Shown here one piece after another: positions 23,494 through 30,536 of a DNA stretch of 39,742 nt. The stretch spans positions 1 to 39,742 of the forward strand of contig DAIDHI010000034.1 of NCBI GenBank assembly GCA_027452025.1. The letters are read 5' to 3'. Positions within the stretch are counted from its first letter, which is position 1. The number at the start of each line of letters is the position of its first letter. The notes under the pieces are model-generated. The model saw nothing but the letters and a program-made list of their open reading frames with translations. It searched no databases and was not told where the DNA came from. This DNA comes from Elusimicrobiota bacterium. GTDB lineage: Bacteria; Elusimicrobiota; Elusimicrobia; UBA1565; UBA9628. The translations under genes and the position numbers were made by a program.

Positions 23494-25389
23494 CTATCCT
23501 CGCTGCGCCTTCGAGGCGCCCGGCAAGGTCGCGGGGTTGCCCGAGCCGTTCCAATCGGAAAGCTTGACGGTGATGAGCAGGCCGTCGAGCCCGATGTCGC
23601 GCTCCTTGAGGCGCGAAAAGCGGCGCCGCAGCAAGTGCCGCATGCGCGGGTTGAGCGACATGACCTCGGCCTGGAAGGCCTCCACGCCCCGGCCGCGCCC
23701 GATCCAGGCCAGATAGTCGAGCAAAAAGCCGCCGATGCCGCGGCCCTGGTAGTCGTCGTGCACGGTGACCGCCGCCTCGGCGACCTCGTCGCCGTCCTCC
23801 GAGCAGTAGCGGCCGACGCCGATGAGGCGCTCGCGGCCGCCGTCGACGACGAAGGCGCCGATCGCCATGGAATGCCGGAAGTCGATGCAAACCAGCTCCT
23901 GGAATTGGCGTTCGCTCAGGCGCCGCAAGGGGATGCCGAAGCGCAGCAGTGTGGTCTCCTCCGATTGGGAGTAGAACAGGTCCTTGAGGCGCCGCTCGTC
24001 GGTGGGCTTGAGCGGGCGAAAGAACACGTCAAGATCGCCGAAACGCTTGCGCGCCTCGAGCTCGACGAGGTACGGCCCCGAGTCGGGCGGGAGGAGGCGG
24101 CCGGCCTCCAGATAGCCGCGCTTGGCGGCCTCGGCGGCCAAAAGCGCCCGGAAAGACGGATGGGCGATCTGAATGAGGGCCAGGGCCCTCTCCCGGATGG
24201 TCCTGCCCTTGAGGCTGGCGATGCCGTACTCGGTGACGACGAAATCGACGTCGGCCCGCGTGGTCACCACCCCGGCGCCTTCCGGCAGGCAGCAGACGAT
24301 ACGCGAGACGCTGCCGCCCTTGGCGGTGGCCGGCAGGGCGATGATCGAGCGGCCCCCGGGAGAGCGCGCCGCCCCCCGGATGAAGTCCACCTGCCCGCCG
24401 AAGCCGCTGTAGAAGCGATACCCGATGGAATCGGAAGCCACCTGCCCGGTGAGATCGACTTGGAGCGCCGAGTTGACAGCCACCATCCTCTCGTTGCGGC
24501 CGATCACGGCGGGGTCGTTGACGTAGTCCACCGGATAGAATTCGAAGCGGCTGTCGGCCGCGGCTTCATAGAGCCTGCCGCTTCCCAGGCAAAACGACGC
24601 CACGACCTTGCCGGGATGCAGGCTCTTGCGGCGTCCGGTGACCACGCCCTTTTCCACCAGCGAAAGGACGCCGTCGGAGAACATCTCGGAATGGATCCCC
24701 AGGTCCTTCTTGCCGGAGAGCGCGGCGAGGATGGCGTTTGGCACCGCGCCGATGCCGACCTGGAGCGTCGCCCCGTCGTCTACGAGCTGGGCCACGAAGC
24801 GGCCGATCCACAGGGAGGCGGCCGTCGGCTGCGGCTGGGCCAACTCGAGCAGGGGCGCGTCGCCGAGCACGAAGGCGTCGATGTCCGAAACCGGAATGCG
24901 GCTGTCGCCGGCCGTGCGCGGCATGCGGGCATTGACCTGAGCCGCCACGTAGCCCGCCTTCTTCACGGCCGCCTTGAGGATGTCGACGGACACGCCGAGG
25001 GAGCAAAAACCGTCCTGCGCGGGGGCGACTTGGATCAGCGCGACGTCGACGGGAAGGCGCCCGGCGCGGATCATGGACGGGACTTCGTGGAGATAGCAGG
25101 GCGTGTAGTCGGCCAGGCCCTGGCTGACGGCGGCGCGCACGTTGGGGCCGATGAAGAGGGCGTTGTGGCGCAGGTGGCCGGCGAAGCGCGGCTGGGCGTA
25201 AGGCGCCTCGCCCAGCGTCAGCAGATGGAGGACCTCGACATCGTCGAGCGCCTCGGCGCGGGCCGCGAGCGCCTCGACGAGTCGCTGGGGCTGGGCGGCG
25301 CCGGAGCCGATGAGCACGTGGCGGCCGCTGCGCACGGCGGCGACGGCCTTCTCGGCCGTGGTCAGCTTTCCCTGATAGGGGTCTTTCAT
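23494..25389 (-). CDS. Acetyl-CoA hydrolase/CoA-transferase fused to a GNAT acetyltransferase domain
   Basis: 631 residues. Residues 1 to about 430 match the acetyl-CoA hydrolase / 4-hydroxybutyrate CoA-transferase family. GIHSEMFSDG carries the catalytic Glu that forms the CoA thioester intermediate; GFGGQVDFIRGA and VVTEYGIASLKG are also conserved. Residues about 460-610 form a GNAT domain with the acetyl-CoA-binding VHDDYQGRGIGGFLLDYL. The fusion is a known bacterial arrangement; the GNAT part may acetylate a partner enzyme. ATG 25389 is chosen for MKDPYQGKLTTAEKA with GGAGG in front. It lies 22 bp downstream of rpoN. Role: moving CoA between short-chain acids, as in fermentation. Confidence 0.9.
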   Translation of the reverse strand: MKDPYQGKLTTAEKAVAAVRSGRHVLIGSGAAQPQRLVEALAARAEALDDVEVLHLLTLGEAPYAQPRFAGHLRHNALFIGPNVRAAVSQGLADYTPCYLHEVPSMIRAGRLPVDVALIQVAPAQDGFCSLGVSVDILKAAVKKAGYVAAQVNARMPRTAGDSRIPVSDIDAFVLGDAPLLELAQPQPTAASLWIGRFVAQLVDDGATLQVGIGAVPNAILAALSGKKDLGIHSEMFSDGVLSLVEKGVVTGRRKSLHPGKVVASFCLGSGRLYEAAADSRFEFYPVDYVNDPAVIGRNERMVAVNSALQVDLTGQVASDSIGYRFYSGFGGQVDFIRGAARSPGGRSIIALPATAKGGSVSRIVCCLPEGAGVVTTRADVDFVVTEYGIASLKGRTIRERALALIQIAHPSFRALLAAEAAKRGYLEAGRLLPPDSGPYLVELEARKRFGDLDVFFRPLKPTDERRLKDLFYSQSEETTLLRFGIPLRRLSERQFQELVCIDFRHSMAIGAFVVDGGRERLIGVGRYCSEDGDEVAEAAVTVHDDYQGRGIGGFLLDYLAWIGRGRGVEAFQAEVMSLNPRMRHLLRRRFSRLKERDIGLDGLLITVKLSDWNGSGNPATLPGASKAQRG

Positions 25390-25411
25390 GACCGCCTCCG
25401 CCGTCCGCCGG

Positions 25412-26488
25412 TCAGCCGGCCGGGGTTTGGAGTTCGTGGCGCACGGCATTGACGGTGCGGCGGGAGACCTTGATGCCGTATTCCTTAGATAGCCGCTCGG
25501 CCAAGGCGGCGTCGGTCTGAGCGCCCTGCGCCTTGAGCCACTCGGCCATGATGCGCCGCACGACGTTGCGCCGTCCGGGGACGAGCGTGATGAGGGGCAC
25601 TTCCTGCTGCCAGGGCAGGCGCACGGTCCGTCCCGACAGTGCGCGGCTGATGGTGCTGGGCGCCAGGTCCAAGCGCCGCGCCAGCTGCCGCAGGCTGATC
25701 GGCCTCTTGTCCCGGTCGAGCTTGGTTCCTAGGAACTGCACTTGCAGCTTCGTCAGAGTCTCGAGGACCCGGTAGAGCGTGCTTTGCCGCAGGTTGATCG
25801 TCTCGATGCGTTTGAGCAGATGGGGCAGGTGGCGGCGCTCATCGGCCTCCAGCGTGCTGCCCGCCTTGAGATCCTCGATGACGTCGTAGCGCACCTGATA
25901 GCGGCCGCGCGCCCAGTGCGGCGAGAAGAATTCGAAAACCGGCTCCTCCCCGTCGACGGAGAGGCGGGCCAGGCAGACGCTGGACTTCGAGATTCCGGCC
26001 GGCCGATCCGGCCCCTCGAACTCGGCCTGGGCCCCCATCTCGAGCAGAAAATCATGGATCGCGAGCACGTCCTCCAGGGAAACGCGCGTGCGCTTGGCGA
26101 TTTCCTGGAGGGTGAGCGGCTCGTCGGCGTGGATGAAATAGCGCTCGAAGGCCTCCCGGCCCATGGTCTTGATCTTGGCGGCGACGTCGGCCTTGGCGGC
26201 CAGCGTCTCCTCGACCTGGACGCGCTCGCTGCCGGCGACGATCTGCTCGTTGACCTCGTAGAAACTGGAGCTCAAGCGCCCAGCGGGCCAGCGCTGGCGG
26301 CGGATCGCCGAGGGCCGCTGCAAGTCGCCGAAGAACAGCTTGCGAAAAAGCGGATCCTTCTCGACCTTCTCGATCTCCCGGGCGAACTCGCGCTCCGGCA
26401 TCTCGATCCAGTCGGCCATCCGCAGGCGGCCGAGCAGCGCCGGGCGCTGCTGCATCGAAAGTCCCGCCTTGAGTCCGGGGTTCTTCAT
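25412..26488 (-). CDS. rpoN: Diverged, short RNA polymerase sigma-54 factor
   Basis: 358 residues, against about 430-500 for typical RpoN. The N-terminus (LSMQQRPALLGRLRMADWIE, then LFRKL) resembles region I, which contacts activators. The acidic region II is essentially missing. The C-terminal half has the DNA-binding helix-turn-helix (ISLRQLARRLDLAPSTISRA), a recognisable core of the SRV..G family, and a variant RpoN box SRRTVNAVRHEL near residues 342-353 (canonical ARRTVAKYRE). It directs RNA polymerase to -24/-12 promoters and needs an AAA+ activator; a candidate activator is encoded just across the divergent intergenic region. It heads an operon with the CoA-transferase and a CBS gene and has a sigma-54-type promoter of its own, implying autoregulation. 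It could be a second, specialised sigma-54 rather than the only one in the genome. Confidence 0.87.
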   Translation of the reverse strand: MKNPGLKAGLSMQQRPALLGRLRMADWIEMPEREFAREIEKVEKDPLFRKLFFGDLQRPSAIRRQRWPAGRLSSSFYEVNEQIVAGSERVQVEETLAAKADVAAKIKTMGREAFERYFIHADEPLTLQEIAKRTRVSLEDVLAIHDFLLEMGAQAEFEGPDRPAGISKSSVCLARLSVDGEEPVFEFFSPHWARGRYQVRYDVIEDLKAGSTLEADERRHLPHLLKRIETINLRQSTLYRVLETLTKLQVQFLGTKLDRDKRPISLRQLARRLDLAPSTISRALSGRTVRLPWQQEVPLITLVPGRRNVVRRIMAEWLKAQGAQTDAALAERLSKEYGIKVSRRTVNAVRHELQTPAG

Positions 26489-26499
26489 GCTGTCCTCAA

Positions 26500-26505
26500 A
26501 TTATA
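26500..26505 (-). promoter_or_regulatory. Possible sigma-70 -10 box before rpoN
   Basis: The minus strand reads TATAAT 12 bp before ATG 26488, but no good -35 element is present at 16-18 bp. It could give a basal level of rpoN transcription. Confidence 0.35.
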
Positions 26506-26530
26506 AGAGATTTGCCTAGTCCTTGGCCAA

Positions 26531-26545
26531 GCAACATTCCGGCCA
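26531..26545 (-). promoter_or_regulatory. Predicted sigma-54 promoter of the rpoN operon
   Basis: The minus strand reads TGGCCGGAATGTTGC with correct spacing. The start would be near 26519, leaving a 31-base leader. It forms one arm of the inverted repeat at 26533-26570. Confidence 0.7.
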
Positions 26546-26570
26546 AGCGTTCCACTCTGGCCGGAATGTT
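26533..26570. repeat. Perfect 12-bp inverted repeat between rpoN and the sensor kinase
   Basis: AACATTCCGGCC (26533-26544) and GGCCGGAATGTT (26559-26570) are exact inverted copies separated by 14 bp. Each arm is the body of a sigma-54-like element. The plus-strand copy ends TTCC instead of TTGC, so only the rpoN-facing one looks functional. It could also be an activator site. Confidence 0.7.
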
Positions 26571-26578
26571 CCGTAGGC

Positions 26579-26601
26579 CTAAGGCAACAAACAGGCCTTA
26601 G
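26579..26601. repeat. Short inverted repeat upstream of the sensor kinase
   Basis: CTAAGGC (26579-26585) and GCCTTAG (26595-26601) form a perfect 7-bp inverted repeat with a 9-bp spacer, 27 bp before the kinase ATG. It could be an operator or a leader hairpin. Confidence 0.35.
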
Positions 26602-26627
26602 TGACATTTGCCTTTTTCTGATCCAAA

Positions 26628-28745
26628 ATGGAACAATTCCAGAAGCGTCTGGTCGACCACATGAAGGCCTCCGAGATATCGTTCGAACAGCTGCTCTCCT
26701 TCACGCCCCAGGAAGGCAAGATCTTCCTCGGCGGCCTGCGCGCGCTCCTGGTCGACGCCGGGGCCTTGGGCACCTTGCGCAAGGCGCTCGTCGACACGGT
26801 GGGCTTCGACCACGCCCGCCGCCTCTACGGGCAATGCGGCTACGCCTGCGGCTTCCAGGAAGCCGGCGCCCTGCGAGACAAAGTGGCCTTCGCCAGCGAC
26901 AACGAATGGCTGCTGGCCGGCCCCCTGCTGCACACGCGCAAGGGCCACGTGCTCTCCGAGCCGATCGAATTTCGCGTCGACCGCGCCCAAACGAGCCTGC
27001 TCGTCAAGGCGCGCTGGAAAAACAGCTACGAGGCCGAGCAGCACCTGCGGCTCTTCGGCCAGTCCCAGGAACCGGTCTGCTGGCACCTCTGCGGCTACGC
27101 CTCCGGCTGGGCGTCGGCGGTCTTCGGCGCGAAGGTCCTGTGCGTGGAAACGCGCTGCGCGGCGCAGGGCCATCCGGACTGCCTCATCGAGGTCCGCCCC
27201 CTGCCCGCCTGGGACGAGCCGACGCGGCTCGCCGCCTCATGGCTCGAGGATCCGGAGGCGCGCAAGAACGCCAGCCTCCTCGACGACCTGGCCGAAAGCC
27301 TCAAGGCCAGCCGCGCCGCCGAGCGCCGCAGCCGCGACGAGCTGCGCGCCATCATGGACTCCTCGGCGGACATGATCTGGATCCGCGATCCCAAGACCGC
27401 GCAGATCCTCGACATCAACAAGGTCGCGCTCGCCCGCCTGGGCTACCGCCGCGAGGACGTCCTGGAAAAGCCCGTCGGCATGTTCCTGGCCGACCAAGCC
27501 GATCTCTATCTCATCGAGCGCACGGCCACGACGGCCATGCGCGAAGGCTCCGCCTACGCCTCGACGGTGCTCAAGACGAGCGCGGGCACGACCATCGAAG
27601 TGGAGTGGCGCGCCGCGCCCATCGAGTACGGCAAGCGCAGAGCCCTGCTCGTCGTCACCCGCGACATCGGCCGGGCGATGGAGGAGCGCCGCTTCGCGAC
27701 GATGATGTACCAGGCCTTCAAGCGCTCCAACGACGTGATGTTCTACTGCGACCGCAACGGCGTGATCTTGGACGTCAACGACGCGTTCGCCCAGCATTAC
27801 GGCTTTTCCCGCGACGAGGCCATCGGCCAGACTCCGCGCATCCTGCGCTCCAGCCATTCCACCAACGACCTTTACCGGCGCATGTGGTCGGGACTGCTGG
27901 ATCCCAACAAAGGCTACTGGCGCGGGGAGATGATCAACCGCGCCAAGGACGGGCGAGAGATCCCCCTGTTTTTGACGATCACGACCGTGCGCGACCCGGG
28001 CGGAGAGATCATCGGCTACATGTCCAACGCGATCGACTTGACCGAGCAGAAGGCGCTTCAGGGCCGCGTGGCCCACTCCGAGGCCCTGGCCGTCATCGGC
28101 GAGATGGCCGCCGTCATGGCCCACGAGATCCGCAACCCGCTCGGCTCCATCGTCATGGCGTCGAACCAGCTCGGAGCGGGGGACCTGAGCGCCGAGGACC
28201 GGGCCATGGTCCTCAAGGTCCTGCGCACGGAGAGCCAGCGCCTCAACGAGTCTTTGAGCAATTTCCTGGCCTACGCCCGCCCGCGCGAGGTCCGGCTTTC
28301 GCGCGCCGACCTCAACGCCGTCGTGGGCGAAATCTGCAACATCGTGCAGACCAACGGCGAACTGCTCAAGGACATCGACATATCCGTCGCCCTCGACCCG
28401 CAGCTCCAGCCCTTTCCCATGGACGCCGACCAGATCCGACAAGTGCTCTGGAACATCGTCCTCAACGCCATCCAGGCCCTCGGCGGACGCGGCAAGCTGA
28501 CCGTCGAGACCGGCCGCGACTCCGAGCACGCTTTCTTCCGGGTCAAGGACACCGGCCCCGGCATCCCCGCCGGGACCCTGTCCTCGATCTTCAAGCCTTT
28601 TCACACGACCAAGCCGCAGGGCACGGGCCTGGGCTTGGCGGTGGCCGACCGCATCATCAAGGCCCACGGCGGCGCCATCGAGGTGACCAGCCGGCCCGGC
28701 GACGGCGCCTGCTTCACCGTGCGCCTGCCTTCGATCGGAGAATGA
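26628..28745 (+). CDS. Sensor histidine kinase with XylR/DmpR-type aromatic-sensing module
   Basis: 705 residues. Residues about 1-205 resemble XylR_N plus V4R of the XylR/DmpR/PoxR regulators. Conserved segments are EGKIFLGGLRALLVDAGALG, LAGPLLHTRKGHVLSEPIEF, EPVCWHLCGYASGW and CVETRCAAQGHPDC. The last two carry the cysteines that bind zinc in that family. A coiled linker (about 215-245) leads to PAS1 (about 245-355) and PAS2 (about 360-475). HisKA follows, with the phospho-accepting His499 in MAHEIRNPLG, then HATPase with NIVLNAIQAL, DTGPGIP and GTGLGLAVA. There are no transmembrane helices, so sensing is cytoplasmic. XylR/DmpR proteins carry this module on the activator itself; here it is on a kinase. 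Its stop overlaps the region of the NtrC-type gene start, so the two form a pair. No clear ribosome binding site. Confidence 0.88.
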   Translation: MEQFQKRLVDHMKASEISFEQLLSFTPQEGKIFLGGLRALLVDAGALGTLRKALVDTVGFDHARRLYGQCGYACGFQEAGALRDKVAFASDNEWLLAGPLLHTRKGHVLSEPIEFRVDRAQTSLLVKARWKNSYEAEQHLRLFGQSQEPVCWHLCGYASGWASAVFGAKVLCVETRCAAQGHPDCLIEVRPLPAWDEPTRLAASWLEDPEARKNASLLDDLAESLKASRAAERRSRDELRAIMDSSADMIWIRDPKTAQILDINKVALARLGYRREDVLEKPVGMFLADQADLYLIERTATTAMREGSAYASTVLKTSAGTTIEVEWRAAPIEYGKRRALLVVTRDIGRAMEERRFATMMYQAFKRSNDVMFYCDRNGVILDVNDAFAQHYGFSRDEAIGQTPRILRSSHSTNDLYRRMWSGLLDPNKGYWRGEMINRAKDGREIPLFLTITTVRDPGGEIIGYMSNAIDLTEQKALQGRVAHSEALAVIGEMAAVMAHEIRNPLGSIVMASNQLGAGDLSAEDRAMVLKVLRTESQRLNESLSNFLAYARPREVRLSRADLNAVVGEICNIVQTNGELLKDIDISVALDPQLQPFPMDADQIRQVLWNIVLNAIQALGGRGKLTVETGRDSEHAFFRVKDTGPGIPAGTLSSIFKPFHTTKPQGTGLGLAVADRIIKAHGGAIEVTSRPGDGACFTVRLPSIGE

Positions 28746-28747
28746 CC

Positions 28748-30109
28748 ATGAACGCCCCCAAGATCCTGCTCATCGAAGACGACGCCTCCCTGGCGACCCT
28801 GCTGTCGCTGGAGCTCAAGCGCAAGGGGTTCGCCGTCACCGCCGCGCGCAACGGCCGCGAAGGCCTGACAAAGCTCGCCGACAACGGCTTCGACGCCGTC
28901 GTCACCGACCTCAAGCTCGGCGACATCGATGGCCTGCAGGTGCTGCAGGAGGCCAAGAAAGGCCAGCCGGAGCTCGAGGTCGTGGTGATCACGGGCCACG
29001 GCTCCATCGACACGGCCGTGGCCGCCATCAAGTCCGGCGCCTTCGACTATCTGACCAAGCCCGTCGAGCCCGAGGAGCTGGCGATCGTGCTGGGCAAGGC
29101 GCTGGAGCACCGCAGCCTGCTTGGCGAGGTGCGCCGCCTGCGCGAGGAGGTCAAGGGCAAATACAGCTTCGAGGGCATCGTCTACGCCGGCCCGCAGATG
29201 CAGCGGGTCCTCGACTTGGTCAAGAAGGTGGCCGCCACCGAAGCCACCGTCCTCATCGAGGGAGAGTCAGGCACGGGCAAGGAGCTCATCGCGCGCGCGA
29301 TCCACGAGAAGAGCCCGCGCCGCGCCGGCTCTTTCGTCGCCATCAACTGCGGCGCCTTGCCCGAGGGGCTGCTCGAAAGCGAGCTCTTCGGCCACGTGAA
29401 AGGGTCCTTTACGGGCGCCGACCGCAACAAGCGCGGCCTTTTCGAAGAAGCCAGCGGCGGCACCCTCTTTCTCGATGAAATCAGCGAAACCACCCCGGCG
29501 CTCCAGGTCAAGCTCCTGCGCGCCCTCCAGGAAGGCGAAGTGCGCCGCGTCGGCGACAACCATCCGGTGAAGGTCTCCAGCCGCCTGGTCGCAGCCACCA
29601 ACAGGAACCTCGCCAAGCTCGTCTCGGAAGGGAAGTTCCGCGAGGACCTTTATTACCGCCTCAAGGTCTTTCCCATCGAGCTGCCCACGCTGCGCGAGCG
29701 GCCGGAGGACATCGTGCCGCTGGCCGAGCACTTCCTCAAGAAAGCCCGCAAGAAGCTGGGCGGGAGCGCGGCCCGGTTCTCCGCCGAAGCCGCCGCGGCA
29801 CTCAAGGCCTACGCGTGGCCGGGAAACGTGCGCGAGCTCGAGCACGCCGTGGAGCGGATGATGATCCTGGCGCCGGAGGCCGCCATCCGCGCCGAAGACC
29901 TGCCTCCGGAAATGCAGCCCGTGGCCTCCGCCGAGGCGAAAGCCGCGCACGCCGCCCAAAAGCTCGAGGATTTGGAGCGCCTGCACATCCTCGAGGTGCT
30001 TCGCGAATGCGGCAACAACCAGGCCGAGGCGGCCAAGAAGCTCGGCATCGGCCGCAATACCCTGTGGCGCAAGCTCAAGAGTTACGGCATCGAGGCGAAG
30101 GGTCGGTAA
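28748..30109 (+). CDS. NtrC-family sigma-54 activator (receiver, AAA+, Fis HTH)
   Basis: 453 residues. The receiver domain (1-120) has the phospho-acceptor Asp54 (VVTDLKLG) and KPVEP. The AAA+ domain (about 145-385) has GESGTGKE (Walker A), the sigma-54-contacting loop GSFTGA (usual GAFTGA), GGTLFLDEI (Walker B) and the R-finger region FREDLYYRL. The C-terminal Fis-type helix-turn-helix is NNQAEAAKKLGIGRNTLWRK. ATG 28748 is preferred because CGGAGA sits 6-7 bases before it; ATG 28742 overlaps the kinase stop but has almost no spacing from that ribosome binding site. It is very probably phosphorylated by the kinase upstream and activates the sigma-54 promoters listed here. Confidence 0.93.
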   Translation: MNAPKILLIEDDASLATLLSLELKRKGFAVTAARNGREGLTKLADNGFDAVVTDLKLGDIDGLQVLQEAKKGQPELEVVVITGHGSIDTAVAAIKSGAFDYLTKPVEPEELAIVLGKALEHRSLLGEVRRLREEVKGKYSFEGIVYAGPQMQRVLDLVKKVAATEATVLIEGESGTGKELIARAIHEKSPRRAGSFVAINCGALPEGLLESELFGHVKGSFTGADRNKRGLFEEASGGTLFLDEISETTPALQVKLLRALQEGEVRRVGDNHPVKVSSRLVAATNRNLAKLVSEGKFREDLYYRLKVFPIELPTLRERPEDIVPLAEHFLKKARKKLGGSAARFSAEAAAALKAYAWPGNVRELEHAVERMMILAPEAAIRAEDLPPEMQPVASAEAKAAHAAQKLEDLERLHILEVLRECGNNQAEAAKKLGIGRNTLWRKLKSYGIEAKGR

Positions 30110-30124
30110 CGGCCATTTCGTTGC
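30110..30124 (+). promoter_or_regulatory. Possible sigma-54 promoter of the lone receiver gene
   Basis: CGGCCATTTCGTTGC begins one base after the NtrC-type gene stop. The predicted start near 30136 is 6 bases before ATG 30142. That would leave AGAGGA, the only ribosome binding site candidate, outside the transcript. Confidence 0.58.
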
Positions 30125-30141
30125 ACAGAGGATATTCGACG

Positions 30142-30489
30142 ATGAGTAAAATGATTCTGGTGGTTGACGACGACGAGGCGGGACGCGCGATGCTGGGATT
30201 ATCCCTGCGCCGGGCGGGTTTCGACGTGCGAACGGCGAGCGGCGGCGAGGAGGCTCTGGCCGCGCTCAAGGCCGGCCCCTGCGATTACCTGGTGACCGAC
30301 GCCCGCATGAGCCCGATGGACGGCTTCGAGCTGTCGCGCCGCGCCAAGGACCTGCGGCCGGGCCTCCACGTCGCGCTGGTCAGCGCGCTCTACACCGAGA
30401 CCGACTTGGCGGTCGCCCCCATCGACCGCATCTTCCCCAAACCCCTGGCCGTCGACCGGCTGCTCGGCTGGCTGGGCGCGGCAGCCTAG
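30142..30489 (+). CDS. Single-domain response regulator (CheY-like receiver)
   Basis: 115 residues: one receiver domain with VVDDDE at the start, phospho-acceptor Asp53 in LVTDARMSPMDGFEL, a Ser in the usual Thr/Ser switch position (LVSAL) and KPL near the end. It has no output domain. It may act as a phosphate sink or relay for the kinase at 26628-28745, or regulate a distant partner by protein contact. It lies 32 bp after the NtrC-type gene and may be co-transcribed with it or expressed from its own sigma-54-like site. Confidence 0.87.
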   Translation: MSKMILVVDDDEAGRAMLGLSLRRAGFDVRTASGGEEALAALKAGPCDYLVTDARMSPMDGFELSRRAKDLRPGLHVALVSALYTETDLAVAPIDRIFPKPLAVDRLLGWLGAAA

Positions 30490-30536
30490 CCCGCAATTAA
30501 GGTAAACTTCGGGGCCGCGCCGGCGCGCGGCGCCCG

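Noticed and set aside
26558..26572. Plus-strand TGGCCGGAATGTTCC as a sigma-54 promoter for the sensor kinase
   Set aside because: The near-invariant G of the -12 element is C. It is reported only as part of the inverted repeat.
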